Positions 41,690-53,815 are shown, counted from the first letter of the stretch. The stretch is DNA of 64,000 nt from Hermatobates lingyangjiaoensis (GCA_026182355.1 JAPFBL010000591.1:186001-250000); one strand, 5' to 3'. The notes: generated by a model from the letters alone, not told the origin. A program made the numbers and translations.

Positions 41690-42432
41690 ATCGAATTTAT
41701 TTGATGTTTCAGTCGCAAAATAAGTTCACAATCAGCTAGGACACCATTTTTTAACTTCAATACTCAAATTACTCAAACCTGATGTTTCAGTCATAAATCT
41801 CTTCAGAATCCACTGGACTTTATTTTTGAAGCTAAAATCTCAAATTCAATAAATTTGACCATTCAGTCAAAAATGTGGTCCCAATAAAATCAATATCAAT
41901 TTTGACCTCAAACTACTCAAAACTGACGTTTCAGTCACAAATCTGTTCAGAATACACTCGACTTTATTTTTGAAGCTAAAATTTGATGTTTCAAACAAAA
42001 ATGTGGTCCCAATCCACTCAACATCAATTTTGAAGTCCAATACTCAAACTACTCAAAACTGATGTTTCAGTCATAAATCTATTCAGAATCCACTCGACTT
42101 TTTTTTTAATCTAATATCTCAAATTAAATAAATTTGTTGTTTCAGTCAAAAATACGGTCCCAATAAAATGAAAAACAATTTTGAAGTTCAATACCCAAAG
42201 TACTCAAAACTGATGTTTCAGTCATAAATGTCTTCAGAATCCACTCGACTTTATTTTTGAAGCTAACACCTCAGATTAAATAAATTAGATGTTTTAGTCA
42301 AAAATATGGTCCCAATCCACTCAACATCAATTTTGAAGTCCAATACTCAAATTACTCAAAAGTGATGTTTGTCATATATCTGTTCAGAATCCACTGGACT
42401 TCATTTTTGATGCTAAAATCTCAAAATAAATT
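41690..42432 (-). repeat. Satellite A array, left arm
   Basis: About five units of a 150-bp repeat in reverse orientation. Diagnostic parts are TGATGTTTCAGTCA, TTCAGAATCCACT(C/G)GACTT and GGTCCCAAT(C/A)...CACTCAACATCAATT. Units differ from one another at many positions. Confidence 0.85.
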
Positions 42433-43290
42433 TACACCTACAATAATATTGTTCACGCCATGACTTCTGTTAAACCAATTCCATGAAAATGGAAAACTTT
42501 ATAAAATTAAGCAAAATTTACGTATTAGTCTTGTCGTTTTGACTATTGTAACACACTACTCTAAAAATATAAAGAAATAACAAACTCACAACACCTACAA
42601 TATTATTCTTCACTCCTTGACTTTTGTTACACATATTCCTGAAAATTTAAAACTTTATCAAAATAAGCAAAATTTACGTATTACTCTTGTCTTTTGACTA
42701 TTCTAACACTGCTACTATAAAAATATAAACAAATAACAAATTCACCACGCCTACAATATCATTGTTCACGCCTTGACTTCTGTTAATCCTATTCCATGAA
42801 AATAGAAAACATTATCAAATTATACAAACTTTCTTCATTAGCCATGACGTTATGACTATTCTAACACAACTACTATGAAAATATAAAAAAATAACAATTT
42901 CAGCACACCTACAATATTATTGTTCACGCCATGACTTCTGTTAATCCAACTTCATGAAAATCTAAAACATTATCAAATTAAGCAAAATTTAGGTATTAGT
43001 CTTGTCGTTTTAAATATTCTAACACGACTACTCTGAAAAAATAAAAAAATAACAAATTCCCCACGTCTACAATATTATTGTTCAGCCCTTCACTTCTGTT
43101 AAACCAATTCCATAAAAACGAAAACTTTAGCAAATTATGCAGAATTTTGTATTAGCCTTCTCGTTTTGACTATTCTAACACAATTGCTATAAAATTAAAA
43201 AAAATAACAAATTCCCCACAACTACAATATCATTGTTCACGCCTTGACTTCTGTTAAACCAATTCTATGAAAATGTAAAACTACAAAAAT
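42433..43290 (-). repeat. Satellite B array, left arm
   Basis: About five and a half units of about 157 bp, reverse orientation: CCTACAATATTATTGTTCAC, CATGACTTCTGTTAA, AATTAAGCAAAATTTACGTA, TAGTCTTGTCGTTTTGACTA. The orientation switches near 43290-43310. Confidence 0.85.
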
Positions 43291-45590
43291 TCAACCATTT
43301 TTATATTTTCGTAGTAGTCGTTTTAGAATAGTCAAAACGACAAGACTAATACTTAAATATTGCTTAATTTGATAAAGTTTTACATTTTCATGGAATTGGT
43401 TTAACTGAAGTCAAGTTCTGAACAATACTATTGTAGATCTGCTGAATTTGTTATTTTTTTATATGTTCACAGTTGTCGTGTTATAATAGTCAAAACAAAA
43501 ACACTAATACTTCAATTTTGCTTAATTTGATCAAGTTTAACATTTTCATGGAATTGGTTTTTCAGAAGTCAAGCCGTGAACAATAATATTGTAGGTGTGG
43601 CAAATTTTTTATTTTTTATAATTTCATAGTAGTTGTGTTAGAAATGTTAAAAAGACCAGACTAATACGCAAATTTTGTTTAATTGATAAAGTTTTACATT
43701 TTCATGGAATTGGTTTAACAGTAGTCAAGTCGTGAACAATAATATTGCAGGTGTGCTGAATTTGTTATTTTTTTATATATTCAAAGTTGTCGTTTTAGAA
43801 TAGTCATAACGAAAAGACTAATACGTGAATAATGCTTAATTTGATAAAAATTTACATTTTCATGGAATTGGTTTAACAGTAGTCAAAGCGTGAACAGTAA
43901 TAATGCAGGTGTGCTGAATTTGTTATTTTTTTATATTTTTATAGTAGTCGTTTAATATAGTCAAAACGACAAGACTAATACATAAATTTTGCTGAATTTG
44001 GATGAAGTTTTACATTTTCATTGAATTCGTTTAACGTATGTCAAGTCGTGAAGAATAATTTTGTAAGTGTGCTGAATTTGTTATTTTTATATATTTTCAG
44101 ATAAGTCGTGTGAGAATAGTCAAAACATCAAGACTAATTGAGAAAGTTTGCTTAATTTTGTTAATTTTTCTATTTACATGGAATTAGACTAAGAGTTGTC
44201 AAACCATGAGCAATTGTTAACATAACATTGTATGTGTTCAAAATTTGTTTTTTTTTTAAATTTTCATAGTAGTCGTGTTAGAAAAGTCAAAACGATAAGA
44301 AAGATACGTAAATTGTGCTTACTTTGATAAGTTTTTCATTTTCATGGAATTGGTTACCAGAAGTCAAGGCGTGAACAATAATATTGTAGGTGTGGGTAAT
44401 TTGTAATTTTTTTATATTTTCAGAGTAGTCGTGTTAGAATAGTCAAAACGACGAGACTATTACGTAAATTTCGCTTAATTTGATAAAGTTTTCTATTTTC
44501 ATGGAATTGGTCTGACAGAAGTCACGGCGTGAACAATAATATTGTAGTTGTGGGGAATTTGTTATTTTTTTATATTTTCAGAGTAGTCGTGTTAGAATAG
44601 TCAATATGGCAAACTACTACGTAAATTTTGCTTAATTTGATTAGTTTTCTATTTTCATAGAATTCGTTTAACAGATGGCAAGCCGTGAATCTTAACATTG
44701 TAGGTGTTATAGTAGTAGTAGTGTCAGAAAAGTCAAAACGAGAATACTGATACGTAAATTGTGCTTACTTTGATAAAGTTTTTCATTTTCATGGAATTGG
44801 TATAATATTGTAATAATATTGTAGGTATGCTGAATTTGTTATTTTATTATATATTCAGAGTAGTCGTGTAAGAATAGTCAAAACGACAAGACTAATATAT
44901 AAAGTTTGCTTAATTTGATTAAGTTTTCAATCTACATGGAATCTGTCTTGTTATTTTTTGCATGGAAAACTTGTTATTTTTTTATATTTTCATAGTAGTC
45001 TCTTTAGAATAGACAAAACCACAAGACAAATACGACAAGTTTCCTAAATTGGATAAAGTTTTTCATTTTCAGGTATTCCTTTAACAGAAGTCAAGGCGTC
45101 AACAATAATATTGTAGGTGTGGTGAATTTATTTTTTTATATTTTCAGAGTAGTCGTGTTAGAATAGTCAAGACGATAAGACTAATACAGGAAGTGTGGAT
45201 AATTTGATAAAGTTTTCTATTCTCATAGAATTGGATTAACACAAGTAAAGGCGTGAACAATAATATTGTGGGTGTACTGAATTTGTAATTTTTATATATT
45301 TTCAGATAAGTCGTGTTACAATAGTTAAAACATCAAGACAAACTGAGAAAGTTTGCTTAATTTTGTTAATTTTTCTATTTACATGGAATTAGACTAAGAG
45401 TTGTCAAACCATGAACAATAACATTGTAGGTGTGGGGAATTTATTTTTTTATATTTTCAGAGTAGTCGTGTTAGAATAGTCAAAACGACAAGACTAATAC
45501 TTAAATGTTGCTTAATTTGATAAAATTTTCCCATGGAATTGGTTTTATCAGAATTCAAGGCGTGAACAATATTATTGTAGGTATAAATTT
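43291..45590 (+). repeat. Satellite B array, right arm
   Basis: About fourteen units in forward orientation, spaced about 157-158 bp where intact (for example AACAATAATATTG at 44374 and 44532). Several are shortened. The core phrase is AGTCGTGTTAGAATAGTCAA with AACGACAAGACTAATACGT. The right arm is about 2.7 times longer than the left. Confidence 0.85.
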
Positions 45591-46690
45591 ATTTTGAGAT
45601 TTTAGCTTCAAAAATAAAGTCCAGTGGATTCTGAACAGATTTATGACTTTATCATCAGGTTTAAGTATTGGACTTCAAAATTGAGCTTCGAAAATGAAGT
45701 CCAGTAGATTCTGAAGAGATTTATCACTGAAACATCAGTTTTGAGTAGTTTGAGTATTGGACTTCAAAATTGATGTTGAGTGTATTGGGACCATATTTTT
45801 GACTGAAACAACAATTTTATAAAATTTGAGATTTTAGCTTCGAAAATGAAGTCCAGTAGCTTCTGAAGAGATTTATCACTGAAACATCAGTTTTGAGTAG
45901 TTTGAGTATTGGACTTCAAAATTGATGTTGAGTGGATTGGGACCACATTTTTGAATGAAACATCAAATTTATTGAATTTGAGATTTTAGCTTCAAAATTA
46001 AAGTCCAGTGGATTCTGAACAGATTTATGACTATATCATCAGGTTTAAGTATTGGACTTCAAAATTGAGCTTCGAAATTGAAGTCCAGCAGATTCTGAAG
46101 AGATTTATCACTGAAACATCAGTTTTGAGTAGTTTGAGTATTGGACTTCAAAATTGATGTTGAGTGGATTGGGACCACATTTTTGAATGAAACATCAAAT
46201 TTATTGAATTTGAGATTTTAGCTTCAAAAATAAAGTCCAGTGGATTCTGAAGAGATTTATGACTGAAACATCAGGTTTGAGTAATTTGAGTATTGGACTT
46301 CAAAATTGATGTTGATTTTATTGGGACCACATTTTTGACTGAATGATCAAATTTATTGAATTTGAGATTTTAGCTTCAAAAATAAAGTCCAGTGGATTCT
46401 GAAGAGATTTATGACTGAAACATCAGTTTTGAGTAATTTGAGTATTGGACTTCAAAATTGATGTTGATTTGATTGGGACCACATTTTTGAATGAAAGATC
46501 AAATTTATTGAATTTGAGATTTTAACTTCAAAAATTACGTTGAGGTTCTGAACAGATTTATCACTGAAACATCAGTTTTGAGTAATTTGAGTATTGGACT
46601 TCAAAATTGATGTTGAGTGGATTGGGACCACATTTTTGACTTAAACATCAAATTTATTTAATTTGAGAATTTAGCTTCTTTGAGTAGTTG
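45591..46690 (+). repeat. Satellite A array, right arm
   Basis: Seven or so forward units; TTTATTGAATTTGAGATTTT recurs at 46200, 46352 and 46504, a 152-bp period. Each unit is two related 76-bp halves: both start near GAAACATCA, both contain TTTGAG and CTTCAAAA, and both end TGACT. Confidence 0.9.
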
Positions 46691-47640
46691 GAGTATTTAA
46701 TTTTAAAAGTAATACCGAATGAATGAAATCATATTTATGCCTCAAATATCTAGTTTCGGCAATTTGAAAATTGAACTTCAACAGTGATTTGGTGTGGATT
46801 GTGAAAACATTGACGACTAATGCATCTAGTTTCAGTAATTTGAGTATTGAACATCAAAAGTGTTATCGAGTGGATTGGGACTAAAACTACACTAAAACAT
46901 CAAATTTGTTATAATTTTAGTTTTTAACTTGAAAAATAATTTCGATTGGATATTGTACGGATTCATCACGGAAAAAATAAATTTGAGTAATTTTAATATT
47001 GAACTTCGGAATTGATGTCGAGTGGATTATGAATTCATTTATGACTGAAACATTAAGTTTTTGTAATTTGAGTATTGGATTGTAAAATTGATGCTGAATG
47101 GATTGTGAAATTATTTATGACTGAAACATCTAGTTTGAGTAGTTTGAGATTTTAACTTCAAAAATAATTTTGAGTGGATTGTGAACACATTCATCACTGA
47201 ACCATTATGTTTTAGTAATTATAGTATTTAACGGTAAGAGTAATATCCTGTGTATTAAAGCAAATTTATGACTGAAACATGTACATTGAATTATTTTTAG
47301 AATTGTACTTCAAATGTGATATTTAGATGGCTGTGAATACATTTATAAGTGTTACATGAAGTTTGAGTATAGAACATCGAAGTGATGTCGTGTGTATTGT
47401 AAGCACATTTATAACTGATACATCTATTTAGTGATTGAGTATTATAATTTGATTTGAGTATATAACTTCACAAGTAATATCGAGTGTATAAAAGCACATT
47501 TATGACTCCAACATTGGAGTAGTTTCGGAGTTGAACTTCAAAAGTGATGTCGAGTGTATTGTAAGCATATTAAGGACTCAAACTTGATGTTTCAGACAAA
47601 AATGTTTTCACAATCATCATGAAATGACTTTTGAAGTTCA
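46691..47640 (+). repeat. Degenerate satellite A monomers
   Basis: About twelve diverged 70-80-bp monomers that keep TTTGAGTATT, AACTTCAAAAGTGAT, GAGTGGATTGTGAA and CATTTATGACTGAAACAT. They no longer alternate as two types. They look like the old flank of the array. Confidence 0.75.
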
Positions 47641-47642
47641 AC

Positions 47643-47745
47643 AATTGGTCCCAAACAATAGGGCTCATCTGCTCTATAAGACCCATTTTTGTGTAGAATC
47701 AATTTGATCCATCAAAGATTGTGGATTCATACTCACCCACTAGTG
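47643..47745 (-). repeat. E repeat, short diverged fragment
   Basis: CCCAAACAATAGGGCTCATC, GACCCATTTTTGTGTA and TTGATCCATCAAAGATTGTG match the E terminal region in reverse orientation. Confidence 0.7.
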
Positions 47746-47849
47746 ATTTGTGATGTGTTATTCATATTTCTATTTACAAATTTATATTAGTTTTTTTTTT
47801 TATAAACTTGGTTCAGCATTAACCCTTATGTGATAGCAAGAAAGACTCA

Positions 47850-48078
47850 TTCTGCATTGGGAGTCCTAAATTTTTCCTAACTCCAATATATTTGGAGTAG
47901 AGGTAACAAGTACAGGCTCGGAACCGATGGCTTAAAATCTCTTCTCCTATGGACGACGTACTTAGATTTATTCACCTCTCACTTGAATATATTGAAGGCT
48001 AGAGTGGGTATTGAACCACGGATCTAGCAGTCCTGCGGCAAGCACATTCCCAGTAAGGTAATCTGGCCCCTTGGGCAT
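47850..48078 (-). mobile_element. tRNA-derived SINE, nearly complete
   Basis: Minus-strand head GGGGCCAGATTACCTTACTGG, B box GGTTCAATACCCACT, body with TTCACCTCTC-mirror and a damaged hairpin (TCTTCTCCTATGGACGACG), ending GGAAAAATTTAGGACTCCC. More diverged than the 33.4-kb copy. Confidence 0.8.
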
Positions 48079-48925
48079 ACTTAAATAATAAATAAACAGT
48101 TAAGATTATTGTATTGAATGAAAATATTTATTAAGAGACTAACAACATAAATTATACACATGAAATATGATTTAATATAAAAATTGAACCTTTTTGAAAT
48201 AATGCAGATATCCAGTAATTACTATATACTATTCTCTCCAAAATGTATTTTTAGTCTATTCCCTTGAAGAGACCTGTGCAACCTACAGAATTTGTTTATC
48301 TATGTTCTCAGAAATTCGTTACCAGTTTATCGTTAACTAGTATATTCATTATTTTGCATTGAATACAATATACGTGATTAAAATTCAATAGAGATGAAGT
48401 TTCATATCTTTTTTTTTTACAGAAAACGTGCTGCAATATGTTTATGAAATTTATTCTTTTAATGAATCATGGTTTTATGTTTTCTCAGTTTTTTGTGTTA
48501 CAAGCAAGGATATGTTTATTGCGATAGGAAGGGATTTCTGGCTTGCGTAGTTTCGAGAGTAAACTTACGTATGGGAGTAATATTGCGTTTAACTTTACCT
48601 ATTTATGTTTGAGTGTGACGAGAGAACTTCATAGGTTGCATTGCTAAATTAATCTCACCTAATTAAAAGTTAAGCGGTATTGCCAGTAACGAAGCTTTGA
48701 TACCAATAATACATGCTTCAAGTATACTAGCTGACACTTGAGAGTTCTGATACACTAAGTTAGGCTTCTGTTAATAAGCTCCGCAAGAAAGCACTCTGGA
48801 TTCATTATCCTGCAGCTGGTGTCTAGCGACTGACGATTTAATCATCAACCCTGAAAAAAAAACAATCATTCTACAAAATGTATTTGTTATCGTTACATTT
48901 ATTAACGATTCAGATAATTTGTTAA
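48079..48925. other. Spacer
   Basis: No supported gene or repeat. Confidence 0.4.
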
Positions 48926-49395
48926 CGATATTAAATTACAATTTTTGACGAAATTTCATTCTTTTTACAGTCAACTGTTTAGCGTAAAATACACATTTTC
49001 TGAATTCATAAAATACCCCATAACACCCCTTTCTCTCCATAAAATTATGTTTAAAAAAAAAAACTACTCAACTCATCCACTTAAAACATGTTATTATTGG
49101 GTAAGATTTCTGAACTGGTGTGATCTCTGTCGTGCCTAAAATGTTTTAAACTCAATCATAAGACAACAATTATAAATTTTGTAGCAGAAAATACCATTCT
49201 GTTGTATTTTGTGTTCTGTTTTCAGTTATAAGTTTTGTCAGTAACAAAATAATTACACAGCTATAACATTCTAGATGTAGCATTTTATTAGAAAAAAAAA
49301 ACATAAAATCATATTTTGGGGAAAAAAGTGATTTTCCTATGATCCAGTGGTACCAAAGTAAGAGGACAGATAATCGTTAATAAATAACCTAAGAT
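48926..49395 (-). repeat. E repeat, ancient diverged internal part
   Basis: Follows the order of E (TTTTTGACGAAATTTCATT, TTAGCGTAAAATACACATTTT, ACACCCCTTT, CAACTCATCCACTTAAAACAT, GATTTTCCTATGATCCA) but with many substitutions. It shows that the family is much older than the nested copies at 20-28 kb. Confidence 0.65.
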
Positions 49396-51174
49396 ATATT
49401 TTATTCTATTTTAATTTAGTTATTACAAAAAAACCGAACAAACTTCTGATTTAACTAAGAATTGAAATGTACTTTAATTCAGGAAACAAAGTTTTAAATT
49501 GTGAACTTTCTTACAATTTTTTTTTTGTTCTTTACTTTTATTGAGCATATCAAAATTGATGCTTCATTATAACATGATGCGAAACAACTCTGTTAAGTAG
49601 TGGAACATTCGTCTAGGAAAAAATAGCTGTTTTCTCTGAAAAATTATATTATCTTCTTGTTAAAATAATTATAATTAAAAACATGTTAAGCCAAGTTTTA
49701 GTTGATATTTGTAGACAAAAACAGGCACCACGATGGTTCTGATACTTTGTGTCTACAGTTTACTGAAAACTGTTTACTGATTGAAACGTTTGTTGTCTTT
49801 TGTGGATTTTTGATAATATATATCACCAAATTCCTTTAGAGTTAAGTATAATTTATAAATTGTCGCACATCAAATGATCAACAGCATATATGTCTGATTA
49901 TGACAACTTATGATCAAATGTACATATATTTTCAGCTAATATACTTGCTATAAAAAGAACGAACCTTCTTAATCGAGTTCCCGCGGTACGTTTATTTTGG
50001 TCTATTGAGGATACCGTAACTTACACTCTAATTTTCACTAAGCAATCTTAGCTTACTATGTAAAGTGTAGAGTAAATATGTTTAAACTTTTTTCTTATGT
50101 TTTTCCTTTCTTTTAATTTTCACCCTGAATTTCTTCACTTTCACTTTTACTTCGGGCTTTTTTTTTCCTTTGCTTTACTTCCACAAGTTTGAATATCGCT
50201 ATGCGATGATTCATCTTCATCATCATATCTCGAGGAAATCTTCGTATAAATGATATGCAAAGTTTTATTCAAAACACAGCGTATATCGAAATACTCGTAA
50301 GTCGAAGTACTAGAATAGAACTGATACTCTAAACAACATAGTGTAAACCTCATCAGCTATGAGCACGAAAAATATCAAAATAGAGTTAAGTAAAGATAGT
50401 CACTTTACATAAATTTTATTTCCACAAAACTAACAATATATAATGGTTTATAAAATTATGTATGTACTGTACAATGTTTCAAAATAATTGAATGACATTT
50501 CAAAAACATTTTTTTTTTTAAACTCTTATTATATTTACATAAAATATTTACATTCAATAACAACATAAACTCACTCACATTTAATTCTTCAACAAATATA
50601 TGTTTTATAATAATTATTCGTGGCAAAAATACTTTAGTCTTTTTTCATCTTACAAAAAATATATACACAGGGCCCTATCGATGATTTTTAAAATTAACTT
50701 CTAAAACATGATGAAATATAAATTAATATGAAAAAAACAAATGATCAAGAGAATATCTCTGACTAAATAAAAAAATACCCTTATATATAAATATATTATT
50801 ACTTAAATAACTTGCTTAATATATATTCATCAAAACATATTTCTAAATTAAGATATCATTCTTAAGGTAAATCAAGTCGCATTAAAAGCTTTTCAGTGCT
50901 GTCATTAAAAAAAATTACTTAGATACCAATGGGTGTTATTATTTTTTACAACTTAATAGTATAATAACAAAGTTCATATTAAGTTTAGGGACTTTGATTG
51001 TAAGTTTGTGCGTACGAAAATCAAGAAGCTGTGTTTGTTTCATGCTCCATCAACAGCTTGTATCTGTCATGGTAGAACTATAGAAAAACATGTTTAATCA
51101 TATTCTGCGGGTCTCGGGCAATCACTAATTTTTTTTTAATAAATATATATTTGTATATTATGTAAACTAAAACA
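49396..51174. other. AT-rich spacer with one acidic-tailed minus frame
   Basis: At 50147-50353 (minus) a 68-codon frame ends with SSRYDDEDESSHSDIQTCGS and a Lys-rich tail. The Asp/Glu/Ser run is unusual for AT-rich noise, but there is no supporting splice or start context that I trust. The rest holds nothing I can name. Confidence 0.3.
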
Positions 51175-51182
51175 ATGTATAG

Positions 51183-51981
51183 CAGTGGCGATTTCTCAGG
51201 GAATGCAACACATGCATTGCATAGAATTCATCTTTAAAGAAACCAAAATGTTCGAGACTCGAAATATTTAAAGGAACCCCTTTTTTTTATTCCACTACAC
51301 GCTAAGGAACCATTTTCTATGATTGCGCTAAGCTTCCCAATGCAGGGGTTTACTCTTATCATTTCTGGTTAATGAAAATGGTCTTAATTGCCAAGAGAAA
51401 CAAGAACGAAGTTTGCATACACTGCAACTCAGGCTTGCTGAGCTCCTCAAATACATACTGGAAAGTGATTTGTACACAGGTCTTCCGGAAATTTATAAAC
51501 TCATGAATTTGGTTATGACTATTCCCATAACAACAGCAAGTGTTGAGAGATCGTTTTCTGCCCTCAAAAGAATTAAAAGTTATTTACGAAGCTCCCAAAG
51601 TGAAGAGCGATTGTCTAATTTATCCCTAATTTCAATTGAAAGACATTTACTTAAAGATCTCATGGCAGATAGAGAGAAGTTTTATGGTTTTGTTATCGAA
51701 GAATTTTGTAAGAAGTTTTTATTCAAATGATGTATTGTGTATCTCTTTCTTTAATAAAAACATTTTTTGCCTATTTTTATTGTATTGGTTACTAAAAGTT
51801 AATGTTAAAAGTATTTCCAAATAAAACCTGATTCAAATCCCCATAAAATGTTTTTAATACATCATTATCCTTTTGTGCAACATGAAAAGACTGAACATGA
51901 GAATTAGAAGGGTATTTCTCTGTATTTCTTTTATTCTTTGAAAATTGCATGCCTAAAGAAAAAGGTCAGGAGTCGCCACTG
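51183..51981 (+). mobile_element. hAT element derivative, 799 bp, with exact target duplications
   Basis: Perfect 8-bp direct repeats ATGTATAG flank it (51175-51182 and 51982-51989). Terminal inverted repeats are CAGTGGCGATTTCTCAGG and, from the right, CAGTGGCGACTCCTGACC. It keeps only the 3' end of a transposase gene, so it is an internally deleted, non-autonomous copy. The intact duplications point to a fairly recent insertion. Confidence 0.9.
51332..51730 (+). pseudogene. hAT transposase C-terminal dimerisation region, fragment
   Basis: An open frame follows a stop at 51329. From about codon 20 it reads LNCQEKQERSLHTLQLRLA, then YKLMNLVMTIPITT and ASVERSFSALKRIKSYLR, then ERLSNLSLISIE, and stops at 51728. 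The block P.(S/T).A.VER.FS.(L/M)K.IK..LR followed by RL..L.L..IE is the hallmark of the hAT dimerisation domain. The catalytic domain and zinc finger are missing and there is no start codon, so it is a remnant. The frame itself is unbroken. Confidence 0.9.
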
Positions 51982-52146
51982 ATGTATAGGTACTTAACTA
52001 TGGAATATTTGTTATGAAATATACAATTTGGACAAAGCAGATGACAGAGATTTGCTTTGTTGGTGGGTCAGATAGTCATGCACATAAGATCCATGGCTAA
52101 ATAGTAGATAGGCATCTTGGCCTTTTACCACTTCTTTTTAAATATA

Positions 52147-52221
52147 TGCCATTTTGTGGGGATCGAACCCACGACCTTTGAATTAGAACACCAACGCGCT
52201 ATCCTCTGCGCTAAAGAGACC
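52147..52221 (-). tRNA. tRNA-Arg(UCU)-like sequence, probable pseudogene or SINE head
   Basis: Minus strand: A box TAGCGCAGAGGATAGCGCG, D stem GCGC/GCGC, anticodon arm TTGGT-GTTCTAA-TTCAA (anticodon TCT; the closing pair is T-T), T arm GTGGG-TTCGATC-CCCAC perfect. The 5' acceptor strand GGTCTCT does not pair with the 3' side (AAAATGG), so a functional tRNA is unlikely. No trailing poly(A) defines it as a SINE. Confidence 0.6.
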
Positions 52222-52297
52222 TTTCTTTACTGATGGAGAATAATCTCCTAAGAGGTCAGAGTAGCTGAGTAGCTCTGTCACGTGTCACCTGAAAGGC
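52222..52297. other. Short spacer
   Basis: Sequence between the tRNA-like gene and the SINE; nothing seen. Confidence 0.3.
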
Positions 52298-52560
52298 CAG
52301 GTATCACAGTGGCTTGTGTGCTCACTCCTGGAATGGTAAATCCGGGGTTCAATTGTCACTCCGAACCACTATTTTTTACAAGCTATAAGTGAAAAAAAAT
52401 CTGAAGGCTTCGTCCCTCGGAGAAGACTCTTGAGCCTGGTCGGGTTTCATACCCGCGGACCTGGGTCCGGCAGGCTGGATTTTTCAGGCCCGATGTTACC
52501 TTTACATCAGATCTTATCTTTACATCATTTTAAGTAAGCCCGATGTTACTTAAAATCAGC
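52298..52560 (+). mobile_element. SINE, plus orientation, 3' part replaced
   Basis: Head GGCCAGGTATCACAGTGGC, B box GGGGTTCAATTGTCACTCC, body with GCTTCGTCCCTCGGAGAAGAC and TTGAGCCTG. From about 52440 the family sequence stops, and CCCGATGTTAC(C/T)T occurs twice near 52490 and 52542. Confidence 0.75.
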
Positions 52561-52935
52561 TATGTCTCTGACACAAACTTCTTCCACGTGCCAGATATTT
52601 TTTTTTTTAGAACATATTTGGTATCTCTTAAGAACTTTTTAAACGAAAAAATAAATTACCTCAGTGCAGTAAAACATAGTATAAAAAAAAGAAAAAAATA
52701 TTTAATTTTTTAAAAAAAGAAGGTAACTATGGCAACAAGATCAACTTCTTTTTCTTGAGACCTCTTTAGTTTCGTAGAGCTTAAACCTCTTCACCACCAG
52801 GACGTACATATACGAGGTGGTTAGAGGAACTAACTAAACTCCTTTCCCCAAGGAAAGCAGTTTTGTTTTTATCTGTGCTTAGAGAAACATGTGTTTGCAT
52901 CTGTGCTAAGGGTAACCTGTTCTCTTGCGTGACAC

Positions 52936-53140
52936 AGACAAGTCATCGGCGTGTCAGTTCTGGCACGCGTGCCAGAGACAAGTCATCGGCGTGTCAGGTT
53001 TGGCACGCGTGCCAGAGACAAGTCATCGGCCTGTCAGGTTTGGCACGCGTGCCAGAGACAAGTCATCGGCGTGTCAGGTCTGGTACGCGTACCAGAGACA
53101 AGTCATCGGCGTGTCAGGTTTGGCACGCGTGCCAGAGGTA
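52936..53140 (+). repeat. 40-bp minisatellite, five copies, palindromic core
   Basis: AGACAAGTCATCGG starts at 52936, 52976, 53016, 53056 and 53096. Each unit ends with a 14-bp perfect palindrome, TGGCACGCGTGCCA, except unit 4, where it is TGGTACGCGTACCA, changed at both symmetric positions. Because 40 is not a multiple of 3, all three plus frames stay open for about 85-92 codons; these are not genes. Confidence 0.95.
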
Positions 53141-53584
53141 GCCCACTCCCGCTCTACATCAACAGATATACTCCTCCATTAACGTCCCACGTGTTAATCA
53201 ATGTTATCAATCATTGACGTCCAGTGAATTGTTCGGCATTCCATTCTCTCCTATGACACTAAAACAGTCTAGGGTCATTTCATTTCACATTAACCTCTAT
53301 CATTTGGAGTCCAACAACTGCATTTGTCATATGATCCGCTAAGTTTTAAAACAAGAAAAACTATTGTGAAAAAATTTATCAAATTGAAACAAACTTCGTG
53401 TTTTTAACCAATTCGTCACGAATAACATTCAAAATTAATATAGATTTGCTAGCCATAAATTATTACGTCAAATTGTTAATGCTTATTTAAATTTGTTATT
53501 CATTTTTTTTTTTGAAGTACGAGACTAAGGGTCTGCTAGGAACCTACATTGTCACTGATTGCTCCATAGAATAACAAATCGAGA
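53141..53584. other. Spacer
   Basis: No supported feature. Confidence 0.4.
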
Positions 53585-53815
53585 ATTCTAAATTTTACCT
53601 AATTCTAAGTGAAAGTAAGGTAGCGATCTATAACGAATACCTTGCACAGTACAGGCTCGGGACAGACGTCTTAACATCCTCTCCGAGGGACGACGCGCTC
53701 ACATTTTTTTTTTTACTTTCAGTGTGTAAAAATAATGGTTCAGAGTGAAAATCGAACCCGGGATCTACCACTCCAGAGGTGATCACGCAAGCCACTAGGC
53801 TTGCTTAGTTCATAG
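53585..53815 (-). mobile_element. tRNA-derived SINE, full length
   Basis: Minus-strand head AGCAAGCCTAGTGGCTTGCG, B box CGGGTTCGATTTTCACTC, a T/A insertion in the body (AAAAAAAATG), hairpin GTCGTCCCTCGGAGAGGAT, and end CTTAGAATTAGGTAAAATTT. Confidence 0.85.

Noticed and set aside
50147..50353. Acidic 68-codon minus frame as a host exon
   Set aside because: The Asp/Glu/Ser run is suggestive, but I see no start or splice context that I trust and no recognisable domain.
52147..52221. Functional tRNA-Arg gene
   Set aside because: The T arm, D arm and anticodon loop are good, but the acceptor strands do not pair.
53016..53140. CRISPR-like array (regular 40-bp units with dyad)
   Set aside because: There are no unique spacers between the repeats; the units are directly adjacent and the setting is eukaryotic.
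52863..53217. Three overlapping plus-strand frames of 85-92 codons with repeated Cys/Arg motifs
   Set aside because: They arise from a 40-bp tandem repeat whose period is not divisible by three, so all frames stay open.
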